DNA of 64,000 nt from Straminergon stramineum (lineage: Eukaryota; Streptophyta; Bryopsida; Hypnales; Calliergonaceae). Positions 23,480-36,542 of this stretch are shown here, piece after piece; the first letter of the stretch is position 1, and each line of letters starts with the position of its first letter. The stretch covers positions 17,300,501 through 17,364,500 of the forward strand of contig OY987268.1 in NCBI GenBank assembly GCA_963920665.1, given 5' to 3'. The notes below the pieces were generated by a model. It was not told the origin of the DNA. It did no database searches and saw nothing but the letters and a program-made list of their open reading frames with translations. A program made the translations under genes and the position numbers.

Positions 23480-24012
23480 ATTGGTGAAAAAAAATATCAT
23501 TCAATTGATTCATTGTGTTTGCAAAATGACTTTGAAATGTTAAAAAATAGTAGTAGAAGTTGAAAAAAATACATCTATGGTTGAACCTCCTTCTAGTGAA
23601 ATGCTTCTCAATGACTCATGACTTCTTGAATTGGTATGGAATTGATCACACAAACTAAATTAGCGTGCACAACTTTTCCAAAAGTAATGATTAGAAATTG
23701 ATACTATATGACAAAGAAACAAGCCACCAAAGTTCATTGTAATCCAAAAAGTCTAGATTTTGAGCTTTAAATTGCTCCAAAACATTCAAAACAACTTGGA
23801 TTGACATAAAAACCTTACCACAATAACTAGATTTCAAGGAGAACACAACCTAAGGAATTTTATTGAAAAAAATAGTGGATGAAGGAAATACAAGCCTCAA
23901 AGTTGAAGTCATAAAAATGCAATTTGGTGAACTCAAATTGAACTTGTGAACTTCAAATGGTGTTCAAAAAATGAGTAAATCTTGGATTCATTTGATAATT
24001 TTACCATTGTAG

Positions 24013-26920
24013 ATAACCAATTAAGATTTAAGTGTATAAATTTTTGGTTGATTTTGAGGTGTCTTTTACTGTTTTTGACTTGTTGTTTTTGAATTTTGTG
24101 TCTTAATTATGTGTTTGAATGGGATGATTGGGTTCTATTTGGTGTGTTTTGGGTGATGAATGAATGTTAAATGTGAGTTGTGCTGATTCGGTTGGTGGTT
24201 GGTTTCCTATTTGGAACAGTCTGATTCTCCAACCAAGTTCTAGGTTTTCTAATCTATATTCCAAATTGGATGATGATTTAGTCCAAGTTGGATTGTCAGT
24301 AGGGTGAGTGTTAACCCCAAAATGTCCTTGAGGACATAATCTGTCCTCAGTTAATTTTCAAAGTTGAATAATGGGAAATGAGTGTGATATTTCATAAAAT
24401 GGTTAACTACGATGTTGGAGAGCGAAAAGTTTCCTAAAGGGTGAAATTTTCCGATTTCAATTCTAATGTGGCCTCAATTTTTTAAGGCTTATAATGTCAG
24501 TAGACTCTCCAATTTGGCAACATGAAAGCAAGTGCCAATGTGGATTTTGGTTTCAGAACTTGTCCGGATTCAAAATGGATTTTTTCTCGAATGCACTGTC
24601 AGATTCTTGCGAAACAAAATTCTACAACTTTATAAGTTTTCGTATGTCGTTTCCACCACGGGGATCTTCCTCTATCAAGAAGTACATTTTTCATCAAAAA
24701 AAAGAATCTACATCCTTGAAATGGGCCTGTTGAATACCTTGTTGTTCAGTGATCCTCCACTGAACATGTGTTATCCCTCTAGCATATTTTTTGGGGCATC
24801 GATCATGTGCATCTTCTCTTCTTTCCTACATAAGACACCACACCTCAAAGAATGACATATTCATCCTGCAACACCTGCCGAAGCACTTGGAGGGACAAAA
24901 AATGCGTGATTTCGCAACTATGTACCTTTGATGTCTTGAGAATCTAATGCATCGTAACAAATCATTAGGGCCCCAAATTTTTTTGCACGACCCTTGTAGA
25001 GTATACTTGTGATTTGTATGGTTACATTTGAGTAGGTAGACTTTAATTATTTATTAAAAAAGCAAATGTGTTTGCCTCTCTGGTAGGGGGCCTCAATTCG
25101 GGAAATTGTAGGGTCATTTTGGGGTTAAGTTCAATTGGTTGGTTGGTGAGTTCATTCCAATTTGAAATTTTCTATGTGATTGTGGTAGTTGCCTTGCGGT
25201 TCCTAGTTGGTTAGGTTGTCTCCTCCCAATTTGTAACAGCTAGGTTTGGGAGTTCTATTTGGTCTATGATTTTTGGCCATTTTCCTTTACCGTCTGTTGA
25301 GTGAAAGTCCAGTTGTGATGCATAGTTGTTGTTTTCCTGTGTGTATTCCAAGTTGGTTGCTTGGTGAGTGATTTTTGTAATTTATGCCTGCACTGTGATG
25401 GTGATGATTCAAGCTTTCTAGTGGTGAGCAAGTGAAGTTGTGTGCGTGCATATGAGCTAATTGGAAATGTGTAGTATAGTTGTAGAGAAGTGGATGTAGA
25501 TGAATGAAATATTATTGGAGTTAATTTGTGGAGTGATAAGGTGATGCTTGAATTGGAAGAGTTTGGTGGTGAAAATTATGTGTGCCCTAGTTGAATGACT
25601 GGGAAATGGAGAGTTATGTGTGAGACGATAGTTGAGTGTTTAAGGAGTTATTATGCTAATGAACAAATTCTGGAAGTGTGATTCAAGTTCGTGAAATTGA
25701 GGTAGTCAGTGGATTGAGGATGATGATGTAGTCTATTTGGGAATATGTGCGATGACAATTATTTTAAAAATGTGAAGTGCATAGACTTAGGTGAAGTAGC
25801 TAACCATATATATGAGCTATAGTTTTTTGCAATGGTGATTTGATCATCAATTTGGATTAATAAAGGAAATATTTTAGTCAAATTGGTGTCCTGTGTAAAG
25901 AATGATTGTGCTTGACATTGAGAATGCATAATTGAGAAATTATGAAGTTGAGTCCGAATTGGTTGGAGAGAATGCAATGATTTGGTTAATGTGGATGTAG
26001 AAATGCATGTTGTAAGTCTAATTGGAAGTCTATGGGAGTGTACTTGTTTGTTCAGTTATAGCCAAGTTGAATATTAATATTGTATGGTTACTGGGTTTTT
26101 TTTCTTGAAACATGGACAATTTCCATTGATAAGGGAAACCATATAGCAAACCAGAGTGCAAGCCCTTGGCAGAATCTTTTTTTAGTTTAGTTTTGTCTGC
26201 TTATTGTTTAAATGCATGAGTTAATTGAGTGATTCAATTTGGATATAAAGTCTGAGTGTTGTCTTGTTCTTTATTCCTAATTGGGTATAATAACAATGTA
26301 TGACATTTGCCAAATTGAGAAGAATTTTTCAGAGTGCATGTGAGTGATTTTATTAAATGCAATTAGTAAGGCCAATTGTCAAGTAAGAACAAGCTATGTG
26401 AGAAGCTGTAAGGGTCATAATTAAATTTATTTTATGAGAGGATGTGGTTAAGAATGAAAGATGGAGAGTAAAAAGTGTGATTCTAAGTTGGTGAAGCAAA
26501 AAGTTGTGGTTCCCTAATTGAAGACAAAGCAATCCGTGAAGATTAGCCCAAGTCTGAAGCTAAAGACTTAAAGGCATGTTGCGGCATGTTGCAGCAGTAG
26601 TTGTCCTATTTGGAGAAAAGACTGAAGTTCCAAGTGATTAAAGAAAGAAAGCCAATTTGGAAGTTTCTTTACCCTTGTGGCCATTAAGAGGGGAGTGGAA
26701 GGAATTTAGTAATTAGTTTATAGTTGTGAAGTTTTAAAATACTCCTAGTTGAAAGTATTTTCTCCTTTTGTGGTTGTTATTTGGCTCTTTGGCTATTGAT
26801 TCTTAAGTTAGAAACATTCCTATTTTAAATGCCTCCCTAGGAAAGAACTATATTATTAGCTTAGTTAATTCCAAATAGGATCTAAGCTTATCTACAACCA
26901 CACTTAATAGAAGAGAGAGC
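24013..26920 (+). repeat. G/T-skewed block with recurring AATTGG/CCAAGTTGG motifs
   Basis: It interrupts the TTAA element between anchors TGATAATTTTACCATTGTAG and GATTTTCCAACAAGCC. G greatly exceeds C on this strand (21 G against 4 C at 25561-25620). No coding frame was recognised. Confidence 0.6.
24311..25128. mobile_element. TTAA-ended MITE, 818 bp, nested in the G/T block
   Basis: It begins TTAACCCCAAAATGTCC and ends GGGTCATTTTGGGGTTAA, giving a 14-base exact inverted repeat with TTAA at both ends. Confidence 0.85.
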
Positions 26921-27050
26921 GCAGATTTTCCAACAAGCCTTCTTAAATTCCATCATTGGATACAAAAGCTACAACACTTCAAATTAGACATCCAAACTAC
27001 GAGGATACTTTAATTTGGTCCCTCGGGGAGCTTTGGCCCTTGGGGTTTAA

Positions 27051-27650
27051 AAAGACCTTAGAAGGACCTTGAAATTTTTTGGGGTAGTGAAGTAGAAGTT
27101 GAATTATTGTATATGAACACATATTTGAGGGTGCAATGTTGGTGTTGTGATGGCAAAAAAATTTGTGAGCTAGAAGGGTAGATGCTATAATGTTGTATTT
27201 TTGTAAAAATCATTGGGATATTTTTGTACAATTTTTATAAAATCATGTACATCAAATTACATCCAAACCACTCACTTTTGTAGTGTATGAATGAAGAGGT
27301 ATGTTGTAACAAAAGGTTGTTGTAGCTTTGAGTGAACAATGACATCCCCTTGTGTGAAGGTCACCTTTCATTCTTTGTTGGTTGCCCTTCATTACTTGGC
27401 AAAAGACTAGAATGCCCTTCAAACTTGATTGCATGGAGTAGTTTTTGAGGGGAGTCCGTTTAATACATCCTTCCTTCTATGCCTACTAGCTACCACATGC
27501 TTTTTTCCATTGTACATCAATTTCAGTAGAATAACAAAATATAGTCACAAAATGGTGAACAAAGGAACACCCCCTTCTTCTTTTCAAAAACTTGGACAAT
27601 TTGTTGTGCAATGTTGCACACACTTAGTAAACCTTTAGGGGTTAAGATGA
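27051..27650. other. Spacer ending in a lone TTAA-type terminus
   Basis: AAACCTTTAGGGGTTAA at about 27630-27646 is a right end of the TTAA family without a clear partner. No gene was recognised. Confidence 0.4.
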
Positions 27651-27654
27651 CTTA

Positions 27655-29580
27655 GAAGTGACTATAGATTGCACACAATTGTGTAATGTTTATTGAACTC
27701 TCATCCAATAATTATTCCATTGTCCTAAGCATTATCGATTCTTCCCATACCTTTCACACATTAGGACAAGGTTATGAAAAAGAGAATGCATACATATATA
27801 CATTGAATGTAGTCAAATTCTTTATAGTTGATGTTACGAAGGCAACAACACCTAATTGTAACCTTTGTAGTAAGACTTTTGAAATCCGATTTGAAAATCT
27901 AAATCCTTGGTAAAAAGTTCATTCAAGGAGACTATAACAAATAGGCTTGGTAAAAAATAATCCAACTATTAATTACAACACACACACTAAGAGAATTTCT
28001 TTCAACTAGGCAATTGTCATTCTTCACCATTTGGTCTAATTACACAATTTAATACTACACTCTTAAAGGCTACATGGTTAAGAAGTTGCCCCTACATGGT
28101 TTCCACCTACTTAGAATCATAAACCACTTTCAAATAATCATGTTAACAACAAAACTAGTAATTCCTTCTCACCAACTTGGAATTAATTTTGTTCACTCCT
28201 ACTTCACACATTTTCTAAGTATAATTCTAACTCCAATTTTGAAAATTCACTTGAACAACCATTAAACATATGATCTTGAAACAATATATAACCAACATCA
28301 AAAATACACAACCACTTATGGATCTCTTCAATTTGATTTTACAATAACCTACCACATTGCACTCACAACTTGAACTCAAAACCAATTTGCAAAAATATTA
28401 GAAATCCAATCCAATATGATAATGAATTTCAAACAAAATTATGACATTCACATGTACTCCACATCTTATTTAGTAATTCACATACTACAATAACAATGCT
28501 CCTATTTGGTTAACATTGCAGCAACATAGTCATAACTCTAATTTGTAAACTCTACAAATTTCTCATTTCCACTCTAAAACAATGAGGACAAACAACTACT
28601 TTTTGATTGATTTATCTTTAAACACATACATATTTAGCATCCAATTAGGCAAAGGGATTTGCAATCAAAATCCAGGCAATAAATACTCTAATTTGTAGTC
28701 ATAGTACTCCAACTATACACTTCAAAATACACAATTAACATATATACTTAATTCTAATCCAAATGTCTATCTCCAACTAAAAAACACACACATTCTACGT
28801 ACACCGATGTATCATTCAAATTTTACAATTCCAAATTGGTAACCAACATAATCACAAATAGATGCTAGGCACTTTCGAATTTGGCTACACAACATTCAAA
28901 TTACATAATATACTATACACAATCATAACTTTAAATCAAACACATAATAACCAATTGGGAATAACAAAGTCAAATCCCATAGCTCAATAAATATCCAATC
29001 ACAATACAACTTCAATTCAATATGCAATTTCATCACACACCAACTGAACACAATTGAGCAAAAGAAACCCATAACATACATCACAACCATTTGGTAATCA
29101 CTTATCTATTACAATGGAAAATTACAAAACAATTAGTTGCTCACATTGGACTCACATATTCTCTCATGGTAGTGGTTGAAATCCAAGTAGACACATGAAT
29201 CCCATTAAAAGCTTGCTAACACATGATGGCAACTCCACCAAATTGACTTTTCAATTTCCAATCAAGCAACTATGGAAGTAATCAATTTGTATTCATGCAT
29301 ACTTACCAACCTATTACAATGAACATGCCTCTTCACTAGAATTAACACCAATAATAGATAATTAAATGATCATAAATAGGAAAAAGACACCAAAATTGAA
29401 AGCTTAATATTTTAACTACAAAAGACATGACCTACAACTTGTTCTTAAAATTGATCCCTAACAATTCTTGCCTTATAATATGAGGCAAAAAATCACATGA
29501 AAATTTATTAAATGATTTGTTGGAAAATTATAAAACTCAGCAAAACTTTGTACAATTTTGAAGATAAAACCTCAAAAAAA
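27655..29580 (-). repeat. A/C-skewed block, probably an inverted relative of the G/T block
   Basis: C exceeds G on this strand (15 C against 2 G at 28741-28800). ACCAATTTG, CCAATTGGG and AACTTGGAATT motifs recur. On the minus strand its texture matches 24013-26920. Direct homology was not proven by alignment. Confidence 0.5.
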
Positions 29581-30777
29581 GGATCCATCCATCTATAAAA
29601 CTCTTTTATTGATATTTTTGGCACATGATTGTAAAGAAGATTTCCATTCTCTCTAATAAGTGTCTAGTGCATTGTTTGTTGTGGAAAAATTTCTCACTCT
29701 TCTGTTAATGATTTGAAAACTACAATTTTCAAAAAACTAAGAAGTTTTTTATTTATTTATTTTATCAAAACTAAGTGTTATGTGAAGTAGGTCTTGTGTA
29801 CAATAACCTGTTCAAATTTTGCACAATGATGAATTTCAATTCTCCAATATATAACAAAAAAATTCCAACTTTGGAAGGGGTACATGAGTTTTTGCCTAGT
29901 ATTGCACAACTTTCATTTATAAGAATGAAGTTCAATTTTGGATACAACCCCTTGTTAATACATAGTTTATTAATATGGTGTCCAAAAATGTGTTATAAGA
30001 TAACCTAGAATCCCTTTTTGACTGCCAGCAAGATCCAACAAAAAAATTTGAATTTCAATAATGGAAATCATATTTAAGTTCTTATTTAAGACAATCTCAA
30101 GGTGATATTATTTTATATATTACATTTTGCAACTCTCTTTTGTTTGGTACATCTATGTTTGCCATTTGAAATCACAACATTCGAAACTCTAGATTGAACA
30201 TAAACATGATACACATTGGATTTTCCTTGTTTCAAGAACCATTGTATCCAACATGCATGTCCAATTTCATCTTTCTAATGTTTTAATGGTTCTTGTGTTA
30301 GTTTCATAGCACTTACATGGTATGAATTTTTGAGTCTCTTCTTCGCAAATATTTAATAGCTCAAAGAAAATAAATATTTTTCACTTCAACAATGATATGT
30401 GTTATAATTTGCAACTTATAGGAAAATTGTAGTGATCATTTTCATACTAAAGTTGTAAACTATAACTCATGGATCACTACCATTATATACTCATGCAATC
30501 ATATCTATTGCACTAATCAATATTTAGTGATCAATTTTATAACCAAAACTCATCAAAAGGAGTTCATTGTAAATTGAATATTATTTAGTGATCTTCATAA
30601 GATTTACTCTGCTATAAGTTTTAGTAATGGTGATTCAAAAAAAAAAGAATTTTTCTTTATTAATGAAAATTATTTTTGACATGCCAATATTTGAATTGGA
30701 AAGTTTTCTAAGGTGAACCATACATGTGTGCTTTGATTCATAGAATATTTTACAAAGAGTACTTTAAAAATTCACAC

Positions 30778-30815
30778 CATCATCATCATCAATAATAATA
30801 ATAATAATAATAATA
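30778..30815. repeat. (ATC)n(AAT)n microsatellite
   Basis: ATC units are followed by about eight AAT units. Copy 1 of the repeat has only two or three units at the same place (near 3463), so the run expanded after duplication. Confidence 0.9.
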
Positions 30816-31396
30816 GGAAACTAATACAAGTATTTTGGATGGATAAAATTGGAAGTGTCTGTTGGACACACTAGTAGTTGAAATGAGTAGCTAGGCTGAT
30901 CCTAGGTTAAGATCAAGAATCGAACAATATTCTACCTCTAGTCATTTACTGGAGAAATCATGTTGGTATTGATAATAATTATGTCACAATTCCTTGTGAA
31001 GAAAATTGAAATAACATCCTAGAATTTAGAAAAATAATGTTGGCACAATTGATAGGACTTGAAAGAGACGCAAGTGAACTAAGGTGGGTACCCCAAAATG
31101 CACCACTAATCCAACATTGCCATCATTGCTCTATACACATCTTCAAAATTAACATGTACCTATGTGGAAGAAATGATTTTAGAACATCTACCCAAAAGAC
31201 ATTTGACCCTTTACAACTTTTGCATACAATATCTAAATGTTGCAATCTTTGGTGCACTTAAACATCCTTTCACTTGTCAATAAGAAAATATGAAAATTTG
31301 ATCAATCTCATAATAGAAACTAGACACAATAGCAAAAAAGTGGGTAGTTCTTGGAGTGCCCACCTTAGCACTTGACAAGCTCCATTTCCACATATA

Positions 31397-31761
31397 AAGT
31401 AGATCACCCATTCCTAACCACCTTCCCAATCATGCAGTGTAGAGTGGTGCATTTCTATGCAAGTAGAGATGAATAAATGATTAGTTATGGTTTAGTTTCA
31501 TGGTGCATTATGATTGGCCTACAAGACTGTTGATTTTTCAACCAGACCTTGGTTGAAATTATGACAACCTATGTAAACAGTATGGGACAAATAGAATCTT
31601 CACTTAGAAAATTCATGAAAATTTTGTTTTGGGACATAATATTGTGAAAAATTTTAGAACCCTTAAATCTATTTTTTGTACACCGGAAATTTTTTCCACT
31701 CAACATACCCGCACTCCACATAGACTCTATTGCTAAGTGGTCAGAAATGGGTGATCTACCT
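31397..31761. mobile_element. TA-flanked MITE, 365 bp
   Basis: Ends AAGTAGATCACCCATTCC and GAAATGGGTGATCTACCT are flanked by TA. Copy 1 of the dispersed repeat (near 7140) is the unoccupied site. Confidence 0.85.
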
Positions 31762-32143
31762 TATTGCAACAGAGTTGGGATAGTTCCAAGTGACATGTGG
31801 ATGTTTATATGGATGCTGAGGTGTCCTCACCTGCTAATGCACAGTATGTCAAAATTATAGACTAGCACATTCAAAATAACAGGTGAACTGACTAACTTAT
31901 CCCCTCAAAACTCTACGTGAAATTTCTGCATGAGTGATGAAGAATCACATGCAGCCCTAGTTTTATTTTGGGGGATAGGAAATGGAGGAAATCTAAGTTA
32001 ACTTACTCCATGTCAAGTTTTGAAGTGGTATTGCAAGGAAATCAATAACTTATAATTTGAGATACTTTGAAATGCAAAAACAAAAGAAGCAAACTGAAGG
32101 CATCTTTTTGATGAGATAGAACTTACTGTGAGCTTACATTTTA

Positions 32144-32534
32144 GTAGAACCACCCATTACCAACCACTTAAGCATTCTATGCATGACCAGGAGCAGTGTA
32201 AAGCAATGCAAATTTTTTGCAATGTAAAACGATTAAAATCATGAATGTTGTCAAATATTCATAGTTTCTTTTTTCATAAATTGAAATTGTTATGAATTTT
32301 GGAAGCCAAAAGTTGGCCTGCATTCATCCCCAACATGTAGGGTCTTCCATAACTACTCATCCAAAGACTAATTTGACCCTCAAAACTAAGAACATGTGTC
32401 TTGACTGTGATGGCTAGAAGATGGTCGGAAACCAACAAACTAATGGTAAAAATCAATTAGATCTTTGTTGAAATTTCCAATACCTATAGGTTGGCCATGG
32501 GGCTAGGTTGGTCATGATTGGGTGGTTTGTACCA
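32144..32534. mobile_element. TA-flanked MITE, 391 bp
   Basis: The left end GTAGAACCACCCATTACCAACC lies within TA, and the right end GGTTGGTCATGATTGGGTGGTT is followed by TA. The site is unoccupied in copy 1 near 7,500. Confidence 0.8.
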
Positions 32535-32571
32535 TACTAAGAGTGAGTCCTCATCATGTGAGAGACCAAAA

Positions 32572-33228
32572 GTACATTGAATAGGGATATTAAGGGGACT
32601 CAAAAATTAAAGGGACTTAGTGTGGAAAACTGTAGATGTTTGAAATATGAAGTATATCTCATGGACACTTCAATAATTACTAATGTACAATAAAGGTAAT
32701 ATTTATAGTATGAAATGTTGATTCATTAGGGGAGATTTGAGGCCTCTACATGCCTGCGAGTTTTCAAGTTGCAGGGAACGCAATAATTGCACCATTGCTG
32801 CAGTTTGACGTGGTTGAGACCGTGCCATGTAAAAAAATGATTTTTTTCAACTTCTTTTCGAATTTTAGAACTAATTATTTTTATTTATTTATTTACATAT
32901 TTATTTCATTGACAATAGCTAGCCTTTCCTAGACAACACATGGAATAGGCAGGGGAACAACCTTGAAACAAGAATGTAGAGGCCTCAAATCTCCCCTAAT
33001 GAATAAGTACTAGCACAAACTTGTTGCCATACAACATTGAACTCAAAAGAATATGGACTAGGTAGCCAGTAAGAGTCTTATTGATTGGGATAAAAAACAT
33101 TCAAGATAATATGATGAAACATTTGGGATGAGAACGTGACCATAATTGTGACAATGGTTTGTGACATGAATCATGACACTCTGTACTTCATATAATTGAT
33201 GGGTCCCCTTAAAACCCATGTTCAATCT
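32572..33228. mobile_element. TA-flanked element with ends CATTGAATAGGGATATTAAGG
   Basis: The inverted right end is GGGTCCCCTTAAAACCCATGTTCAATC. Copy 1 reads straight through this position (AAAAGTAGATAGAACC near 7530), supporting a TA duplication. It carries the CATTAG element inside. A remnant of the same family lies in intron 13 of the SET gene. Confidence 0.7.
32721..33004. mobile_element. MITE, 284 bp, ends ATTCATTAGGGGAGATTTGA
   Basis: The exact inverted terminal repeat is about 32 bases (right end ATGTAGAGGCCTCAAATCTC...CCTAATGAAT). The uninterrupted relative at 43730-43780 supplies an approximate empty site. Confidence 0.85.
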
Positions 33229-33283
33229 AGAAAGAACCATCTTGTTAAGTAAAGCATTAGTCAAACCATACACTAAGTTAGGG

Positions 33284-33743
33284 CAACTGTAGTACATACT
33301 TTGCATACAAGCCCTCTAACGGCAAATGGCAAGTCATTCCGCAATGCCCACACAGTGCCGATTTTCTCTTTGTAAAAATTGATCTAGTGCCAAGGCAACA
33401 ATCCAAACTTCAAGTGAATTTTTTCGTAGTTTAAAAAGAAAGAAAGAAAAGAATCTACATTAAAAAAAGAATTGAATGAAAACAAGGGAAGGTTGAATTG
33501 ATTAGCACACATACCAATGCTTGAAAAGCATTGACAATAATGACTATTCCTAAAGGAGCCAACTTGTGGGCCTTTACAATTAGCAAACTAGTTGGTCCTA
33601 GGTGGTTGCATACCAAGGCCATGAAATTGAAGGCCCCAATAACGGTTGTATAGGAGAGAAATTTTAAATAAAAATAATTTGGCATTTGGCATAGTGTCGA
33701 TATTGTGCTTGTTGTAGGGAGTACTGCAAATGCTCTAAGAGTC
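33284..33743. mobile_element. Insertion of about 0.46 kb in repeat copy 2
   Basis: Absent from copy 1 (CACTAAGTTAG then CGAGTCAC near 7580). The ends are imperfect inverted repeats (TAGGGCAACTGTAGTAC and the complement of TAGAGCATTTGCAGTAC). Confidence 0.55.
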
Positions 33744-33896
33744 ACTATGGAAAGCTTACAAAGAAGATATTGCTTGTGTCATTTTCTCCACTGCATTGTC
33801 TACATAGCTTGTAAGTGAGCCACATGGTCTTTTGAACTCTTTCAATAACTCTTATCATAATTTCTATGTAGCAAGGTAGGGTAGTATGGTAGAATC

Positions 33897-34283
33897 ACCT
33901 ATTTTCAGTCAACCATTTAAGCGATTCTATGAATTTTCTAGACAACATTAAGCAATGTAATTTTTGTCATGTAGAAAGATAGAAATTATGGGGATGGAAT
34001 TTTTTTTTGGTAATTTTATACCTTGAATTGAAATTACTACGAGTTTTAGAAGCCTAAAGTTGGTTTGGACCCATACCCAATGTATAGGGGCTTTCATAAT
34101 TGCTCATTCAAAGAGTACTCTTGCTCTCAAAACCAGTGACATATGTCATGACATTGATGGTTAGAAGATGGTCAAAAACCAAGAACTAATGCATTGTTTA
34201 GAAATCAGTTAGAGTCTTTGTTGAATTTCTTAGTATCTATAGATTGTCTTTGGGGTTTTGGTTGGGAATGTGTGGTTCTACCA
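33897..34283. mobile_element. TA-flanked MITE, 387 bp
   Basis: Left end TGGTAGAATCACCTATTTTC, right end GAATGTGTGGTTCTACCA, flanked by TA. Same family as 32144-32534. Confidence 0.75.
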
Positions 34284-34289
34284 TAAATA

Positions 34290-36300
34290 TGCCTCTTACC
34301 AAGTACAATTGCTATCTAAGAACCTTGGAGAAGCCATTATTTGTCAACTCACATATTTTCCAGTGATTGAGAAGAATGAGAGAAGTTGTATGTAAGTAGA
34401 ATCAAGACATTCCAACAAGAAATGAATTTTATGTGATTTTTTAAAGTTTGTTGGGACTGAATTGGTACAACATGCTAAACTACATGCTAACATTTTCCCT
34501 TTTCCAAGTGCATTGTCATGATGCTAATAACCTTGTAGTGTTGTTGCAAACACTAAGTGTGTGATGGATGACACCACTTGGCACTATACAACATTTAGAA
34601 AAAATATGTTTTCTATCTTATTTATTTATTAGGAGGTTAATTGAGTACATTTTCAATGAATAGTATTGCAAAGTTCCTCATTAGGGATGAAGATGCTCAA
34701 TCCACAAATCACCCTTGTAGAAGTGTATTTGGGCCATTTCTTGCTATTTTCTATTGATGTGAATTTCAACCATAAAAATGATGTTTTTTGAATTTGAATC
34801 CAATTATAGAAATGAAGATATCAAGTTTAGTTTCTATTCCAATTGGAATTTTGAAAAATTTATAAATTTCAATGTTTTATAGCAATATGGACTTTGGGCC
34901 TATAACCATGATTTGTTGATTTTCTAATTTTAGAGTGACATGATAACTTTGGTTTATACCTTAGTGTTCTACACTATACTATAAATCTATGGTGAAAATT
35001 TCATTTATTTTTAAAATATATTTTGTATTTGATATGAATTTTTTTCATTTTTTTCTTATAAAATTCATAGTAATTTCAAAAGTTTAGAACTTGTAGTAGA
35101 CATATGATTTCATCTCTAAAAAATAAATTCAAAATTTTTCATTCATATCTAGTTACAAAATGGTAGCAAACAATGTGATTACAATTGAGGCTTTATATCA
35201 GTGATCCTAGACATGTCCTTTTAAGGTTAAAGGGTTGCTAAGATGTAGTAGTTGATAGAAGACTAACACAAATGGGTGGGGCCAAGAGATGTCAAAATGG
35301 ATGAATGACAACATTGGGTTGTTCTACCTTGTAGCCCTTACAAGAAGGGCCTATAATCACTTTTTTAAACCTTGAAGTTGCATGCATGCTCCCATTTTGC
35401 AACTATGTAGGAATGATTTTTTTGTATTTATTTGTTAGAGATGTAATTATATGTCTCCTATAAATTGTAAACATTTAAGACCTTTTTGAAAATTGGAAAT
35501 TCCTATGAATTTTTGAATAAAAAGTGATATTTTCTTAATATCAAACACAAAATATGTTAATAGATTCCAAAATTTCTCCATAGGTGAATATATTAGTTTA
35601 AAACACAATGGTGCACATTATTTTACAATGTCATTCTAAAATTATGAAATCAACATTCCATGGCACTAGTTCCAAAGGTTCAAACTAGTATTAAATATTC
35701 AAATTTAAGAATTTTTCAAACTTTCTAGTTGGAGTAGAAACTAAGGTAGAGGCTCAAACTCCAACTGGGCATTAAAAGCGAACATGACTAAGGGGTACAT
35801 TTTGCTTTCTTCAATGTACCAACTCTGCACATTTCAGGAGGTGGTTGCTTTTGATGATCACTATTGACCACTTTTTTTCAACTTCAAAAATTTGTAACTA
35901 ATTCCACAAAGGTCCAAAAAATATGAAATGACTTGGGTTAGATGCCAATTACATTTTTCTTCGTAAGAAATTTACTGATAATTGTTTCAAGGAGCTAAGC
36001 TTCCCTAAAAAGGTGATCAGTTCGTAAATGGTTGCTTTATGAGCCTCCTACCTTAGACTCAATAATCTTCATTTCGTTACATGGTATCAAATTCAAAAAA
36101 GATTATTTTTATGGCTTAATTCAATTTTTGCACTTGAGCATTGAATCAAACCTTCATTTATGGTGGTGCAAAGAACCCTTTAAGGAAGGATATGAAAAAA
36201 TCATTCCCCTAAAATTTCGGCATTTATTTTTAGAATTATTTTCTGCCTACCCATAGCCTTCAAAGTAGTTTACCTTACAGTAGAGTGGAGTCCGGTTTAA
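34290..36300. other. AT-rich intergenic DNA upstream of the SET gene
   Basis: No gene was recognised. About 34740-35240 is a diverged relative of 46970-47420, so this is old repeat DNA. Confidence 0.4.
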
Positions 36301-36412
36301 TTCTAAGAAGTTATCAAAAGAGTTTCACAATCCAAACGGTATGCGAATCAAATTGAACTTGTTCAGTCCGAAAGCTCCAGCACCATCCACGATCGTCTAA
36401 ATCCCAAACCCC

Positions 36413-36420
36413 AAACCCTA
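36413..36420 (+). promoter_or_regulatory. Telo-box AAACCCTA in the leader of the SET gene
   Basis: AAACCCTA lies 123 bases before the chosen start codon, next to two more CCCTAA-like motifs (for example near 36,439). Telo-boxes are common near transcription starts of plant housekeeping genes and bind TRB/telobox factors. The function here is inferred. Confidence 0.5.
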
Positions 36421-36542
36421 AAAAAATTTAACTAACCAACCCTAATCATCGGATTTGGGTATTGCATCGCATTTCGTGTTTTCGTATTGAATCCAATCTT
36501 AGTTGTTTAGCAGGTGCCGAGAAATTCCTTGGTTCTGTGGTC

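Larger units (their letters stand above)
22103..27050 (+). mobile_element. TTAA-ended element expanded by nested insertions
   Basis: It begins TTAACCCCTAAAGGCCCAAGG and ends GGCCCTTGGGGTTTAA. Pieces 22150-22412, 23483-24010 and 26920-27050 align in order with the 0.96-kb elements at 416-1379 and 50851-51826. The gaps are filled by a CACTA element and a 2.9-kb G/T-rich block. Confidence 0.75.
29607..33800 (+). repeat. Long dispersed repeat, copy 2, with insertions
   Basis: Collinear with 1935-7680. Copy 2 carries TA-flanked elements, CATTAG and other insertions absent from copy 1, and lacks copy 1's 3-kb insertion. Confidence 0.75.
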
